Positions 1 through 6,438 of a DNA stretch of 12,821 nucleotides are shown piece by piece; position 1 is the first letter of the stretch; every line of letters starts with the position of its first letter. The translations under genes were made by a program, and so were the position numbers. The stretch comes from Fidelibacterota bacterium (GTDB lineage: Bacteria; Marinisomatota; Marinisomatia; Marinisomatales; TCS55), in contig PBCB01000013.1 of the NCBI GenBank assembly GCA_002717765.1, forward strand, positions 1 to 12,821, written 5' to 3'. Under the pieces are notes generated by a model that did not search any database, was not told the origin of the DNA, and saw only the letters and a program-made list of their open reading frames with translations.

Positions 1-1
1 T

Positions 2-505
2 AATAATGCAGCTGGTGCAATTATTAGTGGTGCTTTGCAATATGGAATAGCAGGGGCTCTACTAGGAGCAGCAGCAACTAGAATACCAACTAGCACCTTA
101 AGTGAAGTTCAATATCAGGGTATCGGTATGGATTCTGTTTCGCAAAAATATTTTGTCAAAACAAATAAAGGTGCATTTGAAACTGCAAATATTCGAAAGA
201 TTGAATACGTAGCCGATAGACAAAATAGGGCAGGGGAAGGATTTCTAATTTATGGTGGAATTTCTTTAGCTGCAGGAGGCTTACTTTTGTTAGCTGCAGG
301 GCCTAACCCAAGCACCATGGATGGTAGCGCTGCTCCTGCGCTAGCAGGCTACTTATTAATTGCGGCATCGCCAATTGCTGGTATTCTTGGTGCTATTGAA
401 TATTCGAGCATACCATCAAAAAAAGGTTTTGATATTTATAAAGGCGCTTGGGAGCTTGATATGGATTCGATGCTCCCTAATAATAAATCAGTGGAACAAA
501 ATTAA
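2..505 (+). CDS. Small-residue-rich membrane protein, 5'-truncated
   Basis: The reading frame is open to the left edge of the window, so the start is missing; 167 residues are visible. There is an internal TTG at position 35, but the frame upstream is already Ala/Gly-rich coding sequence, so that TTG is unlikely to be the start. The visible protein begins with a glycine-zipper-like run (GALLGAAA). A beta-rich soluble stretch follows (about residues 35-72), then two hydrophobic segments (about 80-99, with GGISLAAGGLLLLAAG, and about 112-131), and a polar tail. It is probably an envelope membrane protein. I do not recognise a named family. It is followed after 36 nt by two lipoprotein genes on the same strand and probably shares their transcript. 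Confidence 0.7.
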   Translation, partial: NNAAGAIISGALQYGIAGALLGAAATRIPTSTLSEVQYQGIGMDSVSQKYFVKTNKGAFETANIRKIEYVADRQNRAGEGFLIYGGISLAAGGLLLLAAGPNPSTMDGSAAPALAGYLLIAASPIAGILGAIEYSSIPSKKGFDIYKGAWELDMDSMLPNNKSVEQN

Positions 506-541
506 TTTTATCTTAGTTTAAAGATTGAAAGGATAATCATT

Positions 542-937
542 ATGAAAAATTATATCGCCATGCTCATCACGCTATTTGTAGTTAGCGGTTGTAGTAACGC
601 GCCAAATGAAACAACATCTAAACTTACTCTTGGTCTTGTGCAATCAACCGTTACTAAAGGAGCCAACCAAACAGATATAACCAAAGTGTTGGGTGCTCCC
701 AATATTATCTCAAAAGATAAGCAAGGCAATGAGACTTGGACATATGATAGGATCTCAAGAGAAGCACAATCTAGTAGCGGTTCTGGTGTAGGCTTTGGTG
801 CTTTATTTGGTTGGGTATTCGCGGGTGGAAGAAGTTCAGCCTCATCAAGTACATCTAATAAGTCGCTTACGGTTATTATTACATTCGATGACAATAAAAG
901 TGTAATAGATTATGCCTATCAAAGTCTGGAATTCTAA
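542..937 (+). CDS. SmpA/OmlA (BamE)-like lipoprotein
   Basis: This 131-residue protein starts at an ATG preceded by AAGGA (529-533) at 8 nt spacing. A short signal peptide ends in the lipobox VSGC, so Cys17 is the predicted lipidated residue. Residues about 35-70 resemble the SmpA/OmlA fold: a Thr/Lys-Gly segment, a helix ending in KVLGAPN, then a WTYD strand. The last strands (LTVIITFDDN) complete the small domain. A Ser/Gly-rich insert with a hydrophobic core (about residues 76-105, GFGALFGWVFAGG) interrupts it. BamE-type domains bind outer-membrane partners, but a role in the BAM complex is not shown here. The gene lies 36 nt after the membrane-protein gene and directly abuts the next gene (TAA then ATG). 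The fold assignment is by pattern only. Confidence 0.75.
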   Translation: MKNYIAMLITLFVVSGCSNAPNETTSKLTLGLVQSTVTKGANQTDITKVLGAPNIISKDKQGNETWTYDRISREAQSSSGSGVGFGALFGWVFAGGRSSASSSTSNKSLTVIITFDDNKSVIDYAYQSLEF

Positions 938-1609
938 ATGCTCATAGGCTTCATTCGCCCCAAATCAATTTATGGGCGGTCATTATATAATCTGCTCATA
1001 GGGTACCTAGTCATAGGTTTAATCGGTTGTAGTACGCCACCACGAGTTGAAAAACCTCCAACATCTGTAGCGCGAGCGATGGAAACCAGATCTTTTTCTG
1101 GTAATCTAAAAACTGTTTTAAAGGCTTCTATTAATTCCCTCCAAGATATGGATTACACAATCGAAGTTCTAAACTCGGACGTTGGTTTAATCACCGCAAG
1201 TAGAACTACAGAAAATAAAAAGGCGAAACTTGCCAGTGAGCAATCCAATGAAGGGATGACAGATTCAGAGAAGGCATGCCTAACGATTGGCGCTATCGCG
1301 GTCATTGCAGTAATTGCTGCCGCAATTTTTGATGGTGATGATGGTGGCGGTGGAAATAACATCTATACTGGAGGTGGTAATGATGATGAGCCCGATGGAC
1401 CTATGATCTACCGTTATAAAGTTACCATAAATCTAACCGAGCTAAATGATACTGAAACGAATGTGCGCGTAAGTGCTAGCGGTGAAGTAGAGCAGGATGG
1501 AAAAATACTCTCAACTGGCGGCGTTCACGAACCAGAATTTTTCCAAAAATTCTTTGCGGGAATGAATCAAGGTCAATTCCTGGATCAAAACCAACCTGTA
1601 AATCAATAG
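938..1609 (+). CDS. Conserved-type lipoprotein with central hydrophobic/Gly-rich segment
   Basis: The ATG follows directly on the stop codon of the preceding gene, which suggests coupled translation; no other ATG, GTG or TTG lies before the lipobox. The signal region is long (30 residues) and ends in LIGC, giving lipidated Cys31. Residues about 51-90 have the pattern 'R-F-..-vLkAsinsLQDMdY-..-GLItAsR', which resembles proteobacterial lipoproteins I have seen but cannot name and which looks like an alpha/beta helix-grip domain. A very hydrophobic run (about 116-131) is followed by an Asp/Gly-rich linker (DGDDGGGGNN). The C-terminal half is beta-rich and ends with an 'EPEFFQKFFAGMNQGQFL' motif. 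The gene ends 9 nt from the end of the convergent peroxiredoxin gene. Membrane location is well supported; function is unknown. Confidence 0.75.
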   Translation: MLIGFIRPKSIYGRSLYNLLIGYLVIGLIGCSTPPRVEKPPTSVARAMETRSFSGNLKTVLKASINSLQDMDYTIEVLNSDVGLITASRTTENKKAKLASEQSNEGMTDSEKACLTIGAIAVIAVIAAAIFDGDDGGGGNNIYTGGGNDDEPDGPMIYRYKVTINLTELNDTETNVRVSASGEVEQDGKILSTGGVHEPEFFQKFFAGMNQGQFLDQNQPVNQ

Positions 1610-1618
1610 TATTTAGAT

Positions 1619-2074
1619 CTATTCTAGCTCTGCTAAAACGTCTTGAGCATGGGTTTTGGTAGTGACTTTTGAAAAGGCTTTCTCAATCATACCATTCTCA
1701 TCAATGATATACGTATAGCGGTATATACCTTCATATTCCCTGCCATACATTTTTTTGGTTCCCCATACCCCATAAGATTTTAGTACATCTTTGTTTTCAT
1801 CAGATAAAATTGGAAAGTTAAAACTTTGTTTATCGCAAAAATTCTTCTGCCTTTGAACTGAATCTGCGCTCATGCCAATAATGGCAACATTTTTCTTTTC
1901 AAAATTTTGGAATTCATCACGGAATCCTTGACCTTCAGTAGTTCATCCAGGTGTGCTGGCTTTCGGAAAAAACCAAAGTACTACTTTTTTTCCAGAAAAG
2001 TTTTTTAATGAGACGTTCTCTCCATTCTGATCAGAAAGAGAAAAATCGGGTGCCTTGTCTCCTGCATTTAACAT
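1619..2074 (-). CDS. bcp: Selenocysteine-containing peroxiredoxin, Bcp/PrxQ family (TGA = Sec44)
   Basis: Thiol peroxidase of the Bcp/PrxQ family, which reduces hydroperoxides in the cytoplasm. The frame runs 151 codons from an ATG with a strong GGAGG site and is open apart from one TGA at codon 44 (1943-1945). The N-terminal half reads APDFSLSDQNGE...VVLWFFPKASTPG, then TGA, then TTEGQGFRD. The TGA therefore takes the place of the peroxidatic cysteine in the PxxxTxxC motif (Pro37, Thr41, Sec44). Homology continues without shift through GMSADS, YGVWG and the KKMYGREYEGI-YR region, with conserved Arg119. Length matches the usual 150-156 residues. The Cys normally five residues later is Gln49. 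The only cysteine is Cys80, 36 residues after Sec44, the spacing I recall for the alpha3 resolving cysteine of PrxQ. It is the last gene of the minus-strand series, 13 nt after the Nudix gene. The alternative is a nonsense mutation or base error. Confidence 0.85.
1909..1927 (-). promoter_or_regulatory. Candidate bacterial SECIS stem-loop
   Basis: On the minus strand, 15 nt after the TGA, the sequence GGATTC-CGTGAT-GAATTCC can fold: GGA pairs with the distal TCC, TTC pairs with GAA, and one U is left bulged in the 3' arm. The apical loop CGUGAU has a G in its second position followed by U, and begins 21 nt after the UGA. From memory, SelB-dependent bacterial SECIS elements have this geometry (short stem, loop about 16-37 nt downstream, G near the loop start, often a bulged U). 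The stem is only 6 bp, so it is a candidate rather than proof. Confidence 0.6.
1943..1945 (-). other. In-frame TGA, probable selenocysteine codon
   Basis: The codon aligns with the catalytic Cys of Bcp (context S-T-P-G-U-T-T-E). TGA ends at least four other genes in this window (stops at 4736-4738, 5584-5586, 7342-7344 and 8985-8987), so it is not a general sense codon here. TGA is one base away from both Cys codons. Confidence 0.82.
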
Positions 2075-2078
2075 TGTT

Positions 2079-2083
2079 CCTCC
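2079..2083 (-). promoter_or_regulatory. Ribosome binding site of the selenoperoxiredoxin
   Basis: GGAGG lies 4 nt before the ATG at 2074, inside the 13-nt gap after the Nudix stop codon. It is the most canonical Shine-Dalgarno sequence I see in the window. It supports a start upstream of the TGA rather than at the internal ATG at 1873. Confidence 0.75.
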
Positions 2084-2087
2084 AATA

Positions 2088-2552
2088 TTATTCTAAATTT
2101 ATTTTAGACCATCGCATTCGTTCATCGGAATTGCTAATCATATTATAAACAACTTCTAGGCCTTCTTTTTGCCCGTTCCAAGCCAGGATATCTCTAGCTT
2201 CATTGAAATTGACCCATTTATATTCGATATGCTCCTCAGATAATATTACATCTTTTGAATTGACTTCAATACCAAAAACTGGAACAAGGTTAATCCTGTC
2301 CCCTTTCACTTCATAAAATTTACTGATATGGTCTGCGACAAACATACGATATGGATCCAAACCAGTCTCTTCTTTTAATTCTCGAATTGCAGTCTGCCAG
2401 GCCGTTTCTCCTTTTTCAATTTTTCCTGCAACGCCTTGCCAAAGATGTTCATATATCTTATTGTGATTTCTTTTTAAAATCAGAAAGCTAGGATCATTAT
2501 CTAAAAGATTGAATACATAACAGTCTACGACTCTGGTTATAATCTTTGTCAT
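2088..2552 (-). CDS. Nudix hydrolase, NudB-like
   Basis: A 154-residue cytoplasmic Nudix pyrophosphohydrolase. The complete Nudix box GX5EX7REUXEEXGU is present at residues 43-65 (GKIEKGE, then IRELKEETGL), with the Mg-binding glutamates of the REL-EE core intact. The preceding HLWQGVAG and the C-terminal EYKWVNFNEA...GQKEGLEVV resemble NudB (dihydroneopterin triphosphate/dNTP pyrophosphatase). Substrate prediction within Nudix families is unreliable, so the NudB link is inference. The ATG is preceded by AAGGAA at short spacing, 33 nt after the stop of the nuclease gene. The peroxiredoxin gene follows after 13 nt. The pairing of a nucleotide-pool-cleaning enzyme with a peroxidase would fit oxidative-damage control, but this is only suggested by position. 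Confidence 0.88.
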   Translation of the reverse strand: MTKIITRVVDCYVFNLLDNDPSFLILKRNHNKIYEHLWQGVAGKIEKGETAWQTAIRELKEETGLDPYRMFVADHISKFYEVKGDRINLVPVFGIEVNSKDVILSEEHIEYKWVNFNEARDILAWNGQKEGLEVVYNMISNSDERMRWSKINLE

Positions 2553-2585
2553 TTATTTCCTTTATATAATTCTAAATGTCTTAGG

Positions 2586-4739
2586 CTATCGCAGAAGAAC
2601 AAACTTCTGAGTTGTTTCTTTGGATCCTATTTTCATCCGAAAAAAATAAATACCTGTAGGTGCCAGTTCTCCATTAATACTTCTACCATTCCAAATAAAC
2701 CTATCTTTTGTTAAGTGTCCATTAAATAAATTTGCAACTGGACTGCCATTAATATTAACGATATCAATTTTAACTTTTTCTTGATTCGCCATGGATGGAC
2801 TCAATTTAAAATTCACAAGTGACTTAGAAGGATTTGGGTAGATTATCAAATCACTAGATTCAGGATCAACTATTGAAGAATCAGAAATTTCAAAATCGGT
2901 ATTTTTCAATGGCATAATCTTGTATTCATCAAAATTATAATGAACAATTCCATCAATTCTTTTAAATACTATACCCAGTTGAGGATTGGGCCAAGCGCCC
3001 TCAAACATATATTGATCAATGATTACTTCATTATTTAATGAGTCAGATACAAAAAACTGGTTCTTATCATTTAATGCTCCTGTAACCCTTACATTATTAA
3101 TTGTCACAAGCATTCCTTCATATATTTCACCTTCTAGGCTACAGCCATTTGACAATGAACTTGGTTTTATTGTTACAGGGGCAATTTGATTATTTGATGA
3201 TAAAATAATTGTATTGGATACATTTGCTAATTCGGTTAATCCATAATATTCTTTTATATCCGCTGTTAATTGTACTTGACTCCCTACAGGTGGTGGCTTG
3301 TAGCCAACATTGATATATACAAAAACACCAGCCCATTCAGTTTTCAATGGATCTTGAATAAAAAAGTTGGGATACTGCTCATCTGGCCTGACGCCGGTCA
3401 CAATACCTGTTACCTCAAGGTTTTGACCAACATATTGAGAAGGATAACAATCATCACCTATACCTTTTTCAGATGAAATCTGTATATCGTAGGGAGTAAA
3501 GCCGGCGGTGATTGGAATAGTAATATTCACTAGGTCGGAGCCAGTTTCCCCTTCATTATCAGTTACGGTAAGTTTAAATGACATCTTGGTTGTTATGCTC
3601 ACTTCGGGCACAACAAAACTTGCTGTTACGTTATTTGAATTGGTAATGGTAATTGGTGGGCCGGATACCTGCGTCCAATCGTAAGAAACAATGGAGCCAT
3701 TCGGGTCATAACTTTTTGTTCCATCTAAAGAAATGGTCTCACCAATGATAGCGCTTTGATCCTTACCCGCATGCGCGATAGGGCTGGTTGATGTTTTTGA
3801 CGTATATATAATTTTTGCCACGACAGGGTAATGATCAGATGCAAAATGAATTGCCTCAGCAATATCATTTGGTACTTGCGTGTTGGATCCATCTATTATT
3901 GAACGATTATAATGATTTCCATCATTACCGATAACTGTATATGAACCATCTAGAAACTTTAAATTTGGATCTGTCATCGTAAAGTGATCGGAAAATAAAA
4001 TAAAATCAAATCGATCATCTAAGCCTCCTGTCGATCCGCCATCGCCAATCTGATCTGACCGAGTTGACTGAGTGAACTTTAATACATTAGAATTATCATC
4101 CCTAACCCATTTCCCAATGGGGTCTTCCAGATCAATAGACATGCTATCGGCTAAAAGCTTATAGGCTCGCTCATTAGGGCTATAAAGATTCAGATCACCT
4201 GATAGGATATAATGAAAATCTTTATCTTGCTGATTAATATAGGACTGTAATTGTTTGGCTTCTTCCCATCGTTGATCTTCATTGTCAGAACCCGTACTTG
4301 CTTTTAGATGCGCTGAAAATATGGTGAATGATGAAACCTGAGGTGCGGCATTTTTTATTGAGAAACTAAATCCGCTAATATCTCTTAGTATTGTAGGAAT
4401 GGATTTATTTCCAATCAATTCAACTTTTGATTTTCGAAAAATAATTCCATTTTCCATATCTCTGGAGTTTGATAGTGGTCCCGATAAAAAATCTTGAGAG
4501 TTTTTATTAAATACTTCATTTAATAAAAGATCTATTCCTCCCTGGTCTTCAATCTCTTGCAACGCTACTATATCTGGATTGATATAGTCGATTACTTTTT
4601 TAAAGTGCTGTGCTCGCACGCCATCATTTGCGCCAAATCGAAGTGCATTATAAGTGACAATTGTAAGAGTATCTTGGCTGAAAGAAAGACTAATCAATAC
4701 AACAAATATTGAAAGTCTTGAAATTTGATTAATGATCAA
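2586..4739 (-). CDS. Secreted endonuclease/exonuclease/phosphatase-family protein with PKD and T9SS sorting domains
   Basis: A 717-residue protein exported by Sec and then probably by T9SS. A signal peptide ends at about Ser21, with Gln22 as the new N-terminus. Residues 25-312 form an EEP (DNase I-like) domain: TYNALRF (Asn31), LQEIED (Glu62), SAHLK (His144), GDLNLY (Asp182, Asn184), RFDFIL (Asp245) and SDHYP (Asp302-His303). All the usual catalytic positions are present. A PKD domain follows (about 318-408, YDWTQVSGP, LTVTDNEG), then a beta/OB-like region (about 415-615, VTGIVTGV...FFIQD) like that of ExeM-type extracellular nucleases. A C-terminal sorting domain starts at IIYPNPS (about 632-717). 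The likely role is extracellular DNA or phosphoester breakdown for nutrients. The start codon is TTG inside a TTGA overlap with the upstream stop; no ATG alternative precedes the signal peptide. Confidence 0.88.
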   Translation of the reverse strand: MIINQISRLSIFVVLISLSFSQDTLTIVTYNALRFGANDGVRAQHFKKVIDYINPDIVALQEIEDQGGIDLLLNEVFNKNSQDFLSGPLSNSRDMENGIIFRKSKVELIGNKSIPTILRDISGFSFSIKNAAPQVSSFTIFSAHLKASTGSDNEDQRWEEAKQLQSYINQQDKDFHYILSGDLNLYSPNERAYKLLADSMSIDLEDPIGKWVRDDNSNVLKFTQSTRSDQIGDGGSTGGLDDRFDFILFSDHFTMTDPNLKFLDGSYTVIGNDGNHYNRSIIDGSNTQVPNDIAEAIHFASDHYPVVAKIIYTSKTSTSPIAHAGKDQSAIIGETISLDGTKSYDPNGSIVSYDWTQVSGPPITITNSNNVTASFVVPEVSITTKMSFKLTVTDNEGETGSDLVNITIPITAGFTPYDIQISSEKGIGDDCYPSQYVGQNLEVTGIVTGVRPDEQYPNFFIQDPLKTEWAGVFVYINVGYKPPPVGSQVQLTADIKEYYGLTELANVSNTIILSSNNQIAPVTIKPSSLSNGCSLEGEIYEGMLVTINNVRVTGALNDKNQFFVSDSLNNEVIIDQYMFEGAWPNPQLGIVFKRIDGIVHYNFDEYKIMPLKNTDFEISDSSIVDPESSDLIIYPNPSKSLVNFKLSPSMANQEKVKIDIVNINGSPVANLFNGHLTKDRFIWNGRSINGELAPTGIYFFRMKIGSKETTQKFVLLR

Positions 4740-5587
4740 TCTACAACCTGGGAAACAAATTTAAACTCAAATCCTTTCTCGATAAGAATAGGTATCTCTC
4801 GCTCTAAAACTTTAAGGGTGTTTGCCTTAACATGTCCGATACCTATAGCGATGCCTTTTTTTCTAGATACATTTACAAGTTTTGAAAACTGTTCAGTTAT
4901 ATTATCAATGCTTAAATCGTTATCTAAAAAAATATGTCTTCTAGCTGTGGGCACACCCACAGAGCGCATCGTTTTCTCTCCAACCGTTTTGGATGATGTT
5001 CTGCTATCTAGAAAATATTTATTATTCTTTTTTAAAACAGAGGCAACAACACCCATCACTTTGCCATCAGTAGTGGCTTTTGATCCTTGATGATTATTAA
5101 TGCCAATAGCTTCTGGTATTTCTTTCAATGCTTCATTCAGTCTCCATTCAATTTCTTCGCTAGTCATACCTACTTTCAATTTAAATTCATCCTCGCCTGA
5201 AGCTGCTACAGATGATTCCATTGGCATATGAATAATAATCTCCTTTCCAGCCTTATTTGCTTTTTTCGCAAATGAAGAACTTTGACTGTGTCCTGGTAGG
5301 ACCGCACATGTAATAGGTACTTTTAAGGCTAAAAAACCATCGGAAATAGAGTCATTGCGATATCCAAAATCATCAATTACTAACACAATAATATCAGGAA
5401 TATCTTTGACTTCTTTGATGCTGGGCTGCGTGAAAACGGGTTCTTCAATTTTTTCTATATCTTCAATAGGTGCACGAGTTGCCATGTCTAATTTTCTAAG
5501 CGCAGAATAATTACTCATTAATAGAATTACAATAGCAACGGATAAGACTCCGATAATCTTTTTATATTTTCCTAGATTCTCATTCAT
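4736..5587 (-). CDS. Divergent polysaccharide deacetylase (YibQ family)
   Basis: A 283-residue protein with one N-terminal membrane anchor (about residues 11-25), a Glu/Pro-rich linker, and a divergent polysaccharide deacetylase domain (Pfam PF04748) from about 63 to the end. Family landmarks are clear: VIDDFGY (Asp72-Asp73), IIIHMPME (His120), GINNHQGSKAT (His166), FLDSRTS, RHIFLDND and IAIGIGHVKA. The domain should face the periplasm. The substrate is unknown; family members are usually annotated as putative carbohydrate deacetylases. Its ATG overlaps the stop of the PorQ-like gene by 4 nt (ATGA), and its own stop overlaps the start of the nuclease gene by 4 nt (TTGA). Its place in a T9SS cluster may point to modification of an envelope glycan, but that is inference. 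Confidence 0.88.
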   Translation of the reverse strand: MNENLGKYKKIIGVLSVAIVILLMSNYSALRKLDMATRAPIEDIEKIEEPVFTQPSIKEVKDIPDIIVLVIDDFGYRNDSISDGFLALKVPITCAVLPGHSQSSSFAKKANKAGKEIIIHMPMESSVAASGEDEFKLKVGMTSEEIEWRLNEALKEIPEAIGINNHQGSKATTDGKVMGVVASVLKKNNKYFLDSRTSSKTVGEKTMRSVGVPTARRHIFLDNDLSIDNITEQFSKLVNVSRKKGIAIGIGHVKANTLKVLEREIPILIEKGFEFKFVSQVVD

Positions 5588-6438
5588 GGCAGCCTAAATG
5601 ATATATCTATAATCTGAGGGACACCAATATCTTGATTTCCATATTGAAAACCGTATGAAAATGTATAGATTCCAAAATTTATTCCCATCCCAGCTAAAAT
5701 AGATTTTGTATCATCATTTATCATAGCGGTCGCTCCAGCAAAGAGATTATCCTTTTTAATTGTAGACCCTAGATAAAATAGTGGATGTTCAATCAATTCG
5801 TTTTTTTCAATAGATAGAAATATTTGACGGTTATTTGCGCGATAACTAGCATGAGCAATGAAGCGCTTTGGTAGTATAGGCCGCTCATATTTGAAATGAT
5901 TCATTTTCCCTAAATTAAGGGCGGAGCCTGATAGAGTAATTGCCTTATTCATTTGCCATGATAAACCAAGGTCAACTGCATACCCTGAACTATTGTCTTG
6001 ATAAATCTGCATAGAAATCATTTGCAAAGCTAGTCCGTATCTAAAATCTCCTTTTGTAACACTAGTGGTCGCTTTGGTAGATATACCATATGCGCCATAA
6101 TAACCTATGGGCTTTGAAGTTGGGGTATTTGATCGTAGTTCAATATCATTGATACCTACATATCTGAATTTTAGCCCACTACTAACTGATCTAATTTGAC
6201 CCTGCCAGTTAAAGGATAGATTCTCCGAATCGCCAAACCACTTACCATAGGCAAAAGATAATTCTGGAGACTTACCAACAGCTTGTAATAACGAGGGGTT
6301 TCTCCATGGTGTTTCAATAAAAATTAAATCATAAGCTGAAGATGGTATAGAAATAAATTGCAGACCAGTGCTCATGCCTTTTGCAATTAATAGTGGTAGA
6401 AGAATTGATCTAAAATGAAAAGGCATACGTAAATACAT
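5584..6438 (-). CDS. PorQ-like outer-membrane beta-barrel protein
   Basis: A predicted outer-membrane barrel of the PorV/PorQ type. After a signal-like N-terminus (LLPLLIAKG) it has GLQFISIPSSAYDL...NPSLL, the 'FL-x-IP-SA ... NP-x-L' opening seen in PorQ-like proteins. The rest is alternating strands with aromatic ends (SFAYGKWFG, YGLALQMISMQIY, FSYGFQYG) and ends in ISFRLP. In Porphyromonas, PorQ anchors PorZ in the T9SS attachment complex. I chose ATG 6438 because GGA lies 7 nt upstream; GTG 6456 and ATG 6426 are alternatives. The start lies inside the end of the PorV-like gene (29-nt overlap), and the end overlaps the deacetylase start by 4 nt. The barrel call is firm; the PorQ assignment is by N-terminal pattern and neighbourhood. 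Confidence 0.72.
   Translation of the reverse strand: MYLRMPFHFRSILLPLLIAKGMSTGLQFISIPSSAYDLIFIETPWRNPSLLQAVGKSPELSFAYGKWFGDSENLSFNWQGQIRSVSSGLKFRYVGINDIELRSNTPTSKPIGYYGAYGISTKATTSVTKGDFRYGLALQMISMQIYQDNSSGYAVDLGLSWQMNKAITLSGSALNLGKMNHFKYERPILPKRFIAHASYRANNRQIFLSIEKNELIEHPLFYLGSTIKKDNLFAGATAMINDDTKSILAGMGINFGIYTFSYGFQYGNQDIGVPQIIDISFRLP

Noticed and set aside
550..894. Open frames antisense to the lipoprotein genes (also about 1153-1362).
   Set aside because: No ribosome sites and no protein-like features. The opposite strand has clear signal peptides and lipoboxes.
941..1017. Three copies of TCATAGG (942-948, 996-1002, 1011-1017) as an operator repeat.
   Set aside because: They lie inside the signal-peptide coding region and encode Leu/Val-Ile-Gly steps of the hydrophobic segment; irregular spacing argues against a binding array.
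1600..1630. A bidirectional terminator between the convergent genes.
   Set aside because: AATAG (1605-1609) can pair with CTATT (1619-1623), but the stem is five weak pairs with no U-tract, so I do not call a terminator.
1619..1873. A stand-alone 84-residue protein starting at the internal ATG at 1873.
   Set aside because: It is only the C-terminal half of the peroxiredoxin fold, lacks the active site, and has no good ribosome site. The homologous N-terminal half lies in the same frame across the TGA.
1619..2074. The peroxiredoxin as a pseudogene.
   Set aside because: There is one TGA at the catalytic position, no other lesion, a strong ribosome site and a SECIS-like hairpin. It remains the main alternative, but less likely.
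2553..2585. An internal promoter in the 33-nt gap before the Nudix gene.
   Set aside because: There is an AT-rich stretch resembling a -10 box on the minus strand, but no matching -35 and the composition is generally AT-rich. It could exist but is not supported.
4725..5090. A + strand open frame across the deacetylase/nuclease junction.
   Set aside because: It is antisense to strongly conserved deacetylase motifs and has no recognisable features.
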